DNA from: Bugula neritina
Taxonomy: Eukaryota; Bryozoa; Gymnolaemata; Cheilostomatida; Bugulidae
Direction of reading: 5' to 3'
Assembly: GCA_964035545.1 (NCBI GenBank)
Contig: OZ037767.1
Span: forward strand, 14,348,801-14,412,800
DNA length: 64,000 bases
This document shows, piece after piece, positions 1-28,124 of this stretch. The notes below the pieces were generated by a model. It was given only the letters and a program-made list of their open reading frames with translations. It searched no databases and had not been told where the DNA came from. The translations under genes and the position numbers were made by a program. How positions within the stretch are numbered: the first letter of the stretch is position 1; every line of letters starts with the position of its first letter.

Positions 1-2251
1 AACATTGTTTAAATGCAAATATTGTTATCAGTCACCAGTGCTGCTTTTAGCGACTCCGGTTTTGTGACTATGCACTATAGCTTTGTGCAAGGTGAAGGTA
101 AAAATTGTACTTAGAAACATTCAGATATTTTAGAATGCTCACACCTGAATGAATTTACAACAAATTACTAGAAGCAGGTTGTCATCATTTCTCTGTAAGA
201 TAAGCTATGATTTGCTAATAATAGAAGATTCAAGATAGTGTCTATAATTGGCTGAGGGTAGCATCTAATTGGCTGATAGTATAGGAAGTAGTATTTGATT
301 GGCTAATAGATGATAGTATTTGATTGAATGACATATAAATACAACTATTATGTTTAAAATACTAATCTTGATGAAAGTAAATAGCGAAATAGTGAAAAGT
401 CTCATATTATCTAAGAGTGTATGGAGAAAGGTTATTCTGCAGTGTTTTATGTCAGCTTTCCAGGGTAAAACTGTGGAAAGAGAATACGCCGTTAGCTGAT
501 TTTAAATATATATTATATATATATATTTATATATTGATTATTAGTGTCAGTGAAATGAAGCAATCAGCTTGCATAGGTATAACATGCTGATGATTCCTAT
601 TTATCTCAGGTTTTCAACTTGAACAAAACTCCACTCTGACATGAAGTACTGTAATATATATCTATGAATTATATACACTCTATAAAACTATCAGTAGGAT
701 GTATTGAAATTTACGGAGCCGTTGACCTATGCATGTCTATTCAGTTTAGTGATTAACAACAATGGCAGCCATTCTCTGTCAGCACTATCAGGCTAACGGT
801 TGAATAGAAAGTAGTACTTGTCTTTCAAGTGTAGAATTGATTTCTGCGATGGATCAAAATTTTTAGTAATTAATCATGGCTTACGTTGCCTTAGGAAGCA
901 ATCACAAGCGTATCTCACTACATATATATGTACGTTATTATAACTCTCAGTCTATTCGGGTGTCCATGCACTCCCCCCCCATTCCAGAACTCATGGGACA
1001 TTCCCTATACGGTACCATTGCTTCAGATTATGGAAAGTGATTTTTTATTCAGTGTTTGGGAAACATAAGCTCATACAAACCACAACCAAAATCCACCCAT
1101 ACAGCACCACTTCAAAGAAGTAATGGAAACAGTGAATGCAAGTAATGGAAAATTATTGGAACTGCAGTGTATAAAAGAAACATGTAAAATTCTGCATATA
1201 TTTTGAATTCCTACAACTTTAACCTTGTTAGTCGAATCTTGTTTACAAAGGAAGTAGTTTCATGTTTATAACAAACAATACATGCAAAGCAGTCTAATTG
1301 AGTTATAACATAACTCAAAGCTATAACAATTATACTTGGCGGAGAATTAGTAAAACATCAGGCAGTTTTACTGTCATGCATGTGTGATATAGTTTTACAG
1401 TTAGACAAATCACAGCCTGATATAGACCTTGTCTAGAGTAAACCAATGTACTGCAACTATAATTCAGGATCAATGTATTTGTTACTATTAATACTTCACC
1501 TAGGCCCTGTTTTCTTTACAGAAAATAAAAACAATAATTATCTCAAGTTAATCAATATGTTACCACCATTAGAATAATTGCCATTGTCTACTCTTTTACT
1601 TGGAAGATAATTAACTAGGTACCACTCGTAAGCTTGTATTAACAGCAGATTTTGAGTAGTGTAAAAGTTTCTTATCCTATTTCTTTACTCAATCATTCTG
1701 GAGATGCTTTGTAATAATATTATAATATACTATATAGAAATTATCCTCCCTTTGTCAGTCAACTCATCAAACATTATTATTGTTTCATTATAGTTAAGTT
1801 GCCAAATTAGTGGTATGAAGGTGTTTTGTAACAGCTAGGTTAGGCCATGAATGACAATTGGTATTTTCTTTAGATAATTTACAGCAAGCTAGACTGAGTG
1901 TTTACAATAAAAAGTCTTATTGCATGGAGTAAGTTTGTAAATTTATAGTTTAAATACTTAAAACAGGCTGTTGAGCTTCAACGTCCAGCTTGCAAAAGTT
2001 ACACTTTTTACTTGTTTGTTCAAAAAAACAAACCTTCATTGATATTTCATGTTATGCAATTAAAAAGCTATATTATATTGAAAAATATCATATATTTATA
2101 TTTTAAAACAACTGATCTTTTACATACATCTATATGCTCTCCAGCAGTTTGCTGTAAAGGGGAAAGTTTTATAAAATTATGATTTTGAAAAACAGTCTAG
2201 CAGTTGCAGTTTTGGAAATTTGAATAAATTCATATCTTATCATATTTTCAG
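1..2251. other. No exon seen; probably intron or upstream part of the gene ending at 4467
   Basis: I see no convincing exon on either strand. The stretch is AT-rich. It contains a degenerate short repeat around 240-335 built on 'ttggctgatag'-like units and an AT-rich simple tract near 505-535. It ends in a polypyrimidine tract and AG acceptor at 2250-2251, so at least the right part is an intron of the + strand gene that follows. Confidence 0.5.
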
Positions 2252-4467
2252 AGTCACCTCAGTGGTCAGTCTAGCTGAGAGCAAAGATGACGTGTCCTTG
2301 ACTTCAGAGCTTCTCCGTCCCGAGAGTCACATGCAGCCAATCAGAGAAGCCTCTAATCTAACACTCCCTCCATCTCGCCTGTCTCTCAGAACTGAGGCTA
2401 TAGTTGAACCGGCGCTGTCAGTAAAGCGTAGTGACAGCACTAAAATAAATAGACTAAATTCTAAAGATTCAAAGAACATGAATGGGGAGGATGGTGACAC
2501 CTCGTGGTGGGACGATGAATTTACAAGACAACAGCTAAACAAGGCAAAGTCTATAAGTGCAATTGATATGCTGCAACAGTTCAAGGAGAGCGGTGACCTT
2601 GATAAGGACCTCTCACAAGACAATGACATCTGGCATTGGCTTGAAAATAAGAAGGATAGCGGCAGATCCTCGCCTGCTGAAGGGACGGGACGAGAGACGC
2701 CCTTAGAAGAAAAAATTACAGTAAGAAATAACCTATGTTTCTTGAATGCAGTTTTACAATGTATTAATAAATAATTAAAGATGACATCTTTTATAACCGA
2801 GGTGATCAAACTGCTACAGAACCTAGGCTAACAAAATATCAGAGTATAAAAATATTTTGTCACTTGATTTACTTCAAAACACTTGGAAACAAAGAGATAT
2901 GAAAGCTGCTTTCATTTATTTCGTCTTCCTTAACCTCATCTCACTTGGCATGTACTTTTAGCTATCCATAAGCGAATACATTTATGTATTGAAGCTATAA
3001 TAATATATTACCTATAGGCTAAATTGGAGTTACTTTCTCTCTATGCACCCATAAAAGGACCAACAATGCAGTCTAGAGTGTCCTCAATAGCCAATGAAAT
3101 TGTTGTAATTTACGAAAAACTGACCAATCAAAGGCTGAGAGTAGTAAGTTTGGGCACCAAGGAATGCATTATAATTTATTCCCACCATATAATATTTTCC
3201 AGCACTATAATTTGTATAAGTTCCCATAATGCTGCATTTCCTATTATTTTTAGTGATTCCTTCGCGTTTTAAATTATAAGTTGGAGTTGCCCACCTTCAT
3301 GACACTTGATGAGGTAAGAGAAGCAAACACCTACCTTCAGTATTGATAGAATTACAGATTAGCAATTGCATGATAATTACCCAAACATATTGAGAGAACA
3401 CAATTCTAATCTTGATCAAATTAGTTTCCCCTTAACCTAGGGCCACATTGTGCGTATTTTCGCATGCGAAAATTGAAATCACAGGTAGCAAAGGTGTCCA
3501 CTGTAGCTTCAGCAATGTGAGATAAATAAAGCTTTCATTTTTAAATTGCACTCGCTTTTAATAAAACGCAATTTACTGGAATATAGCACTAAAATATAAG
3601 AATTGGGCTCGCTAAATAACTACCAGCCAATTAGGTGACGACGACAGAGACGATTTGCACTTGCATTCAGAATGCTGAGCGACAAGTGCGAATGTTTTCT
3701 CAACGCATACAGTGGACACCTTCGCTACTTGTGGTTTAAATGTTCGCATGCGAAAATACGCACAGTGTGGTCCTAGGCTTACCCTTAGCCAAACGAAAAA
3801 TTATACTAAGACACAAGGAATCAAATTATATAACATATAAAGCTATTGGTCAATTTAATTTTTTGATTTAGCAATTTGATTTAATACATGATAGAAATAG
3901 ACATATCCTTATTGGACAGATATACATGTAACTAATTATCACCCAAGTCTATTGATTGCATAGTGCAGCAGTAAATATATTGATAAATTCTGTTTGTTAA
4001 ACAAAATTATTTGCTTCCTAGAAAATGAAAATGGTTTGAATGGGTACTTAATTACTGTTCGGTTGGGTTTTAACAGTTTACTTAATCTAAAGCACATGCA
4101 TGCACATTTTTGCTGTTATTTGCACCTTATATTTTGATTCATTACTATATTGATAAGATTTAAAATAACCAAAATTTGTTCATAACTTTATAACACCACA
4201 CTTCCGGGATGGGAAACATGCTATAATATACCATGTGGCACAGTATTAATTACTGTACCCCTACTGAGCTACTATATAAGTAACGTTGATGGTTGAACCC
4301 TTTGTATATCTGGGATAAAAGTCCTTTTATTAGTTATCTGTAGCCTACTTCAAATAGGATGGATATTTTCTATGTTTTAGGAGTTGTCGGAAAAAGAAAT
4401 TATTTCTAATATTGATGCAATAAGAAAGTATACAGACATACAGCATTACATATACCTTGTAAGATAA
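2252..4467 (+). CDS. C-terminal exons of an unrecognised protein (partial, 5' end outside window)
   Basis: Four exons join in frame: 2252-2720, 3018-3143, 3281-3313 and 4381-4467 (TAA). Each is bounded by AG and GT; the three donors are GTAAGA, GTAAGT and GTAAGA. Exon 2252 begins with the third base of a codon, so the protein continues upstream; the other junctions are phase 0. About 237 residues are visible. They are rich in Ser, Glu and Asp, contain the run SWWDDEFTRQQL and a likely helical stretch with EIVVIYEKL, and end in a charged helix with ELSEKEI and DAIRKY. The 33-base exon (LELPTFMTLDE) is very short. I do not recognise the family; the composition suggests a soluble or cytoskeletal protein with a helical C-terminus, which is inference. 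An alternative GTAAGA donor exists at 4459, but I see no + strand exon after it, so the stop at 4465-4467 is preferred. Confidence 0.65.
3435..3778. mobile_element. 344-bp MITE with long terminal inverted repeats, TTA flanks
   Basis: The ends are inverted repeats of about 72 bp (CCTAGGGCCACATTGTGCG on the left matched by CCTAGGACCACACTGTGCG on the other strand at the right). The match continues through a 16-base perfect palindrome, TTTTCGCATGCGAAAA, to a shared GTGTCCACTGTA. TTA lies directly outside each end (3432-3434 and 3779-3781), as expected of a PIF/Harbinger-type target duplication. There is no coding capacity. It sits in the last intron of the gene ending at 4467. The superfamily is inferred from the 3-base duplication only. 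Confidence 0.8.
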
Positions 4468-5111
4468 TTCATATATATGCATAATATTGTTCAACTATTA
4501 CATGTTACTCAATGTTTAGTTGTGGTAGTTACAGGGAGGAGCTGAGTCCATATTATAGCAATTAAAAACCAATTAATAAGTTAAAACAAGTGCATGTATA
4601 ATTGGTTAGTAATTAAATTTGCTTTGAATTTATTATCATTTTGTGTAAACCGGTATCATTTATAAATATTATATGCTTTAAGTTACTAAGTGACATCTCT
4701 GAGACATTTTATAAAAATAGAAATTGACCCAAAGCCTCCATGCAATAGAATATAATCTACCTCTACCATATACCAAGTTGTGCAAATTTTAATGTTCTGA
4801 AGTCATATTTTTAAATATTATAGCTATATTTGTATCAGTTATATTATCATTGTGAACGTTGAGTTTGTTCTTGTATTAAAGTGTATGCAGTAGTAGTAGT
4901 GCTGTTTATGTAAATATTGTATTAGGTTGAAATCTTAAATGATGTTTAAACCTATACAACTTCATACCGCCATTTCTTGTAAATGATTTATGTATGTCAA
5001 CATATGTTACCTGAATTTGCTCAACGCATTTTTCTCGTTCCGTTCTTTGACTGAGTCAAAATTTTTTAAATAAGATGTGAATACATTATTTATTATATTT
5101 ATAGTAAAAAT

Positions 5112-5117
5112 AATAAA
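5112..5117 (+). terminator. Candidate poly(A) signal AATAAA for the + strand gene ending at 4467
   Basis: AATAAA lies about 645 bases after the stop codon. Other candidates exist nearer, such as ATTAAA near 4876, so the real cleavage site is unknown. Confidence 0.35.
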
Positions 5118-5136
5118 ATGTATATAATTATTATGT

Positions 5137-5142
5137 TTTATT
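5137..5142 (-). terminator. Candidate poly(A) signal AATAAA for TRIM9
   Basis: TTTATT on the + strand reads AATAAA on the - strand, about 457 bases after the TRIM9 stop. It is only 20 bases from the opposing + strand signal, so the two transcripts may end nearly back to back. Confidence 0.35.
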
Positions 5143-5598
5143 ATTTAAAATATAATATATTACAGTATTTGTGAAACACAGTAAACATGCTGAATACATT
5201 CACTTCACTACATTTTCATTAAAACTTATTCACCATATAGCAATAACACACCGACTTGAATATTATAAATAACAACCAATACTATTTATGTACAAAAACT
5301 GAAAAAGTTAGGAGTTATCCTGTGCTGCAGTTTCAAGAGGCTAATTGCAAATTAGAGGATGATGAGTAAATATGAGTTCCGATTCTAACACAATACTTTG
5401 CAACAAAAAGGAACATAAATTAAATACACAAAAAACAATACAACTGGTTGATTTACAAAATAGAAACAATAGCTTTAGTCCTAATATAGCCTTAACACAG
5501 CTACATTCAGTAAATAAAAGTAAAAATATAAGAACTATTTAACAATAATAATTAAGTGTAAAAAATTAGAATACAAAGTATTTTTAGAGTTGTCTTTT

Positions 5599-22748
<17,150 letters not shown>

Positions 22749-24312
22749 TTTGCTGACTGTGCCTTCACCCTGATTGATCCTCTACAAACATTTGAATCCT
22801 CACTGAATATGGCTTACATAGCAACAACACTTTATCTTAACAACATAGTTATTATTAACTTAAACTGTAACCCATAATTTGCAAACACCAACACTAACAG
22901 CTTCTTTCCTGGATTAACAGCTACCTATTGGTGTCTGCCTTTTCAGCAAATATGAATTCAAATGATTGCAAAATATAATTATTGATTTTAGTCCTAGAGA
23001 TTTGATATTTTCATATTTTGTTCTAACTTCATTTTGATTTTCAAAATTTAAATTCAAATACAAATTGCAATATGAATAAAACACAATCGCACAATGACAA
23101 AGAATAAATTTTATACTTGTGCAAATTGAAATAGTAAGCAATTACAATGTGCACTTTTTCTATGATGCAGAAATTTATAGAAATACTCACTAGAATATTG
23201 ATGCACGAATACTAATGATAATTGCTGACGGTCACTATCACTAACAAAAGTTTGCCATGAGTTCCCTCCAACATTCGAAACTAAAATGAGGCAAGGATTA
23301 TGCAGGCCAAGATGTGCAAAATTTCTTCTATCCACTAATAGTATAGTGTTCAGAGACGCACGTGGTTTCGGTCCTTCAAATAGTGAAGCCCCGCCTATTG
23401 TATATTTATAGCCGCATTTGCACATAAGTAATAAAAAAGAAATTACTTTATTGCATTTATTAAACATAAAATAAAAAATTAATAAAAATAAAAGAAAGCA
23501 AATTTTGTTTTTTGAACTCAAAATGTGCTTTTCATATGATGTCAGTCTTCAAAATAAGCAAGCGTACCGCGAGTCAATTTATGATGTATTCGCTGGATAT
23601 CCGTTAAAATTGAAGTGGTTCAGGTGTTTCAGTTTGAAATTTGAAGTAATTCAAATGATTCAAGTTGTTGACCATTGAAGCTAATAATATAACTATTAAA
23701 CTTACAGTGCTGCAATATATATTTTTTTCAAAATGTTTTCTACTAGCTCACAAAAACAAAATTGGATATTTTCAGATGAAAATGAAATATCGTCTCTTAA
23801 AGAAGAAGTCAATGCATCTTTTATCTCCGTCCATGGATCAGAAATTCCTGTAGGTTCCACTTCCAGTTTGAGTTTGACACTATCACTACGACTATAACTA
23901 TGTCTAACTCTAATAGCTATAGTAATAGTTATGCTTACTACATTATCTAGAGGGTAACAAGTAACAACTGACATGACGTTAATGTTTTTTTACTAAACAC
24001 TAAATCGGTGCTGCAAATTAAATTTAACTTGTTTTTATTATTTTTGAATTTAATTTTAGTATTATTCATAATTGAATACTGAAAGTGAAGGTCAAAGTGA
24101 ACTGAAATCTAAATCAACCATTAAATTCAATGATAATCATTAATATTTTGATTATGACAATTCAATCATCAATGGAGTTACTGTTACTGTTAGCAATAGT
24201 ATTAGTATTACTAGTAGTATTACATTTACTATTAGTGTTACTAATAGTCTTAGTCTATTATTGTTGGTATTAATATTGGAGTTGAAATTGAATCATGATA
24301 TTGAGTAGATAT

Positions 24313-24675
24313 TGGTAGATATTGAGCAAGTGCAAGAGCAGGCTGTGAGATTTGTGGCAGGTATTAAAGGCAGGGGTGGCTCAGATGAGGCAAGATCTAG
24401 GCTTGGATTAACCCCCCCTGCAAAACAGGCGCAAAGACCTACGACTTAGTCTCTTGATGCGGATCCTGGCCAAAGAGGAATATCATCTTTCACTCTCAAA
24501 ATCGTATGAACACCTCATCGACCAGCCCACTACATCAGTTACCACCAGGTCCCAGTCAAATGGCATGCCCACCACTTTTAGAACTAACACCTCACTATTT
24601 CATGCCAGCTTCCTACCCAGAACAATACGTGATATGAAAATAACATCAAATGCTGCTCACAGACAGGACTCATAA
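24313..24675 (+). pseudogene. Broken 3' end of a non-LTR retrotransposon (LINE) ORF2
   Basis: The + strand translates to a pattern typical of the C-terminal tail of jockey/CR1-like reverse transcriptases. It has a motif like EQVQEQAVRFVAG, then RSRLGLTP, then after a frame change near 24430 LRLSLLMRILAKEEYHLSL, and finally FHASFLPRTIRD before a stop at 24673-24675. The reading frame is shifted at least once and the rest of the element is absent, so this is a dead 5'-truncated copy. Confidence 0.7.
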
Positions 24676-25384
24676 GGCCCTGTACTGGCACCAAAGTCTT
24701 AAAACAGAACTGCACTTATGCGATAAAAGTATTAACTACATTTAATAATTCTGTTCACCAAACGAGGCACGTCGCTTACACTAATCTAGTGGTCTAACGT
24801 GATTGCATCTTCAAGTAAGTCAAGTATGATCATCTAATAGATGCAGTTAAATTCAAATTGAACTTCAAGTCGAATTCTTAAATTTAAAATTAATTGTATA
24901 ATTATGAATCATATTTTTGTCAAAGGCACCTGTTCATGGCAATTATATGGTCATAATTAATATCATAATGATGATGATGGTTCCTGGTTAGTAAGGCTAC
25001 AAATGAATTGGAGTTATAATATGATTACTACAAGTTTATGATAATATCAATATGAATATGATAATGCTAATTAGGGATTAAAGGCCTGGCCACACACTTG
25101 TGAGAATCACACAAAATTCGTGTGAATATTGTCTTGAGTTATCGTCTCGTTATAACCAGCCACACGTTCCTCAGACGAAACACATAATAAATAGTCTGTG
25201 AGCGAGTCTTGCACGACCCAGTCTTCCAAGTGGAGACAAAATTTGATTCCAATCTTGATCGCTATTATTCAGATTTAAGTTCCATTTTAAAATTTAAAGT
25301 CCTTGTATGCATAAGAGCTCAGTTTTATTTTCAATAAAATAACTTATAAAAAAACTAACGGAGGTTTATAGTCGATATCCCTGT

Positions 25385-25565
25385 GACAAACCCCTGATGA
25401 AAAGGGTTTTTGTTAAATCGGGTAAGGACTTATTAAAATGAGGCACAGGAGCAATTATGACTGGAGGCTCTTCCTAACATCACTAATGGCCTTTGTCTGG
25501 GCTCAACTCCATGGCCCTATGTTTACTAGGCAAACGCTTTAACCCCTAGATCACGGCTACTCCCT
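25385..25565 (-). mobile_element. tRNA-derived SINE, family A, copy 1
   Basis: On the - strand it starts with a tRNA-like part (GGGAGTAGCCGTGATCTAGG, then a decayed B box GGAGTTGAGCCC). It continues with the shared family block AAGGCCATTAGTGATGTTAG and a tail containing AAGTCCTTACCC and CATCAGGGGTTTG. Copies at 29452, 43499 and 44209 share this block. Confidence 0.75.
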
Positions 25566-25812
25566 TATAAAGTTTACTTTAAAAATAAACACTTCTGAAT
25601 GTGAATTTTGTGTTTGCTGGCTTATTTTAGCTTCTGGTTCAAAATTGAGTTGACTATAAAATTTTACACTCACACAAATTATGTTTATAGGCACTTTCTC
25701 AATATTTTTGAGCTGCCATTGCGAGGTTAAAGTTCAAAGTGAGAAGAATATTTTTAACTATGTTTGAGCTTCGGAGAAGTCTAATGGATAAACTTGAAAC
25801 TACAGTTTACTT

Positions 25813-25927
25813 GAGAGAGAGAGAGAGAGAGGGAGGGAGGGAGGGAGGGAGGGAGGGAGAGAGAAAGAGAGATAGATAGAGAGAGAGGGGGAGAGGGAGA
25901 GGGAGAGGGAGAGGGAGAGGGAGAGAG
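25813..25927. repeat. GA / GGGA / GGGAGA microsatellite
   Basis: This is a purine-only tract of GAGA, then GGGA repeats, then GAGAGGGA repeats. The overlapping - strand ORFs are translations of this simple repeat and not genes. Confidence 0.95.
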
Positions 25928-26384
25928 TTGACTTTTTTCTACAAGGTCTAGAACAGTATTTATAGCTATTTGGAGCATGAATAATAATTAGCAGCAACTG
26001 ATTTTTTTCCTGTTGAATCGTAAAATTTTTTGAATTCAGCTATTGTTAATAATACTTTAACTAGAAACCTTTCAATTATGCTTTTTTATAACTTTCTTTG
26101 TGACATCAAATTCAGTACTACTTTCAGCATTTTTTCAACACTTAACATTCTCATGGTGTCCAATCAAATTTTATTTAACAAAATCATTAAGCCTAATAAA
26201 CAGCAAAACATCAACCAAAATAATCATAAGTTTCCCTATCTTGTCTCATAATAAGTTCATTAGGAGGTAAGCTTAATACTTCTAGTAAAAATTTAGCAGT
26301 ATTTTCACTTCAGTCTGTAATAAGCTGTATATAGCACAATTGATGCCTTATGCAAGATTCTATTCACTACGACAATATAGTAGT

Positions 26385-26505
26385 AATGTCCCACAGTTGA
26401 GTGATATAATAATATCACTTTTTAGTAGCTGCATATAATTCAGTAATATAGTAATATGACTGTGTAGTAGCTGCATATAATTCAGTAATATAGTAATATA
26501 ACTTT
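26385..26505. repeat. Short tandem duplication
   Basis: The segment 'tagtagctgcatataattca' followed by 'gtaatatagtaatat' occurs twice in a row, with a third diverged start to the left. No gene is nearby. Confidence 0.65.
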
Positions 26506-28124
26506 GTATCTGTGGCTTACAGTGAAAAGAATTTGATTATGCAGATTCATGGATTTTTTTCATTAACTTGAAGGATTTAAAACATCTAATCTGTGAATTT
26601 AGCAAAAACTTTTTAAGCAAAAGTATTTAATCCTCTTTCACCATAGGAGTAACGCGTTGTTTCTTGTGATTTGATAGAAAGACTCTTCAGAGTTTTTACT
26701 CATGAAATGTATCTGTGAAACTTATAGTATTGATTGATTGAATATAAAAGACGGTTTTGCAAAAATTCAATGATTAGATTGCAGAGTTGTTTAATGAGGT
26801 AATGTCACTGCAGCTCAAGTTTACTGCTCACTGGGAGAACAATTGTTCTTGTTTTTTGGTTGCATGGCTGCTTCTAGACTAATTATATATTATGAAAGCT
26901 GTAGCTCCTGGACAACCCTTTATTAAATTAGATTTTATTCTGTTAATGTTTTTGGGTTTAGTACTATTATGCATAGCTTTAGTACTAGTGAAGACCTAAT
27001 ATCTTATGCAATTATGAAACTAAGCAGTGATCTGTTGGAAGGTATCAAATTAGATTATAATAATAAGTGGTATTGAAAATAATATTGGCAGTCAGGAGTT
27101 TAAATTCTTGGCATCAACGATATACGCAATACAACCTTACTTCAAATAAACATAGTATATTACCAGCTGTCCTAATAATATTATTGCTGGTGCTAAGATA
27201 TGAAATCAGATATAACAAAAATATTAAAGAAGTCAGTGTAACAGGATGAACCGTAATTGATCTTGGGACAGTTTAATATGTTTTTACTGCAGCTGAAGCA
27301 AATGTCATCTTTCAGTTTTTTAACCTACCAGCAGGGGAGTGTTAGGGTTCTATACTTGAAAAGCTGGCAGCTCCTATATTGCTTCAACATAAAGATGATA
27401 GTTGTGACTTTGATATAGGAATATATGCAGGTACGAGTTTGTGAAGAGACCCAATCTACTAGATTTTAAGTCGGTCGTACTGCAACGCCCAGTTCTTGGG
27501 TTGTAAACAAAGTGTTCACTTGCGAAAGACTTGATAGAGTTTAGTTGACTTGGTAACCCTTTGATGCAAGTTTACAAAGATTTTGCCTTCAATTAGACAA
27601 CTAATATGATGCTCAAAGAATAAGTTTATCTAAAGTGATGGTATCTGAATTCGAAATCCTCTCTTCTATGGAAGCCTAACTATATTTTCTATTATAGTTA
27701 ACACTAGTGTTTTGTTTTCTGTCATTTCTATAGTGTCAAAATTATAAGTATTATTATTTAAATTGGTTATATCTTTAAATTCAGGGCATTTCCTTTCATT
27801 CAGTCATCAAAAGAAATAGTGTGAACTACTTTTAGTACTTATTAAATAAAACTTAGAACATTTAAAGTGTCAGGTAAATAATTTAATTAACAAAGCTCAA
27901 GCTTTTCGTGCTACTGCTGTTCACTTAATGACTTGAAACTTTGTCACTTGAATATTCTTCAACCTTATTTTAAAAGTAAAGTTATTTGAAGGGTCATTGA
28001 TAATGAGAGGGGTGGGGGTTATTGAGTAAGTGTAACGAGCATGGGGGACTTCAGGCGATACCAGTAGCATCTACGTCTGTCATATGAGGATTCTATTATT
28101 AAGTTGTTTGTCTGCACCTTGTAG

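Larger units (their letters stand above)
4468..5598. other. Intergenic region between convergent genes (two 3' UTRs)
   Basis: No coding exon is seen. The left part should be the 3' UTR of the + strand gene ending at 4467 and the right part the 3' UTR of TRIM9 on the - strand. Candidate poly(A) signals face each other near 5112-5142. The stretch is very AT-rich. Confidence 0.6.
22782..28124. other. Intergenic/5' region between divergent TRIM9 and cyclin H
   Basis: The TRIM9 promoter and 5' UTR exon(s) should lie here on the - strand, and the missing N-terminal exon(s) of cyclin H should lie here or further left on the + strand. I could not place either with confidence. The region contains a degenerate trinucleotide-like tract (about 23870-24270), a LINE remnant, a SINE and a GA/GGGA microsatellite. 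Confidence 0.5.

Noticed and set aside
23111-23521. 136-codon - strand ORF upstream of TRIM9
   Set aside because: Its first part is low-complexity hydrophobic from AT-rich DNA, I see no family signature, and it lies where the TRIM9 promoter or 5' UTR is expected. I kept it as unsupported.
25080-25240. Possible second Harbinger-like MITE beginning GGCCTGGCCACACAC
   Set aside because: I found no matching inverted end to the right, so it is at most one decayed end.
25781-25997. Two - strand ORFs of Ser/Leu/Pro repeats
   Set aside because: They are translations of the GA/GGGA microsatellite.
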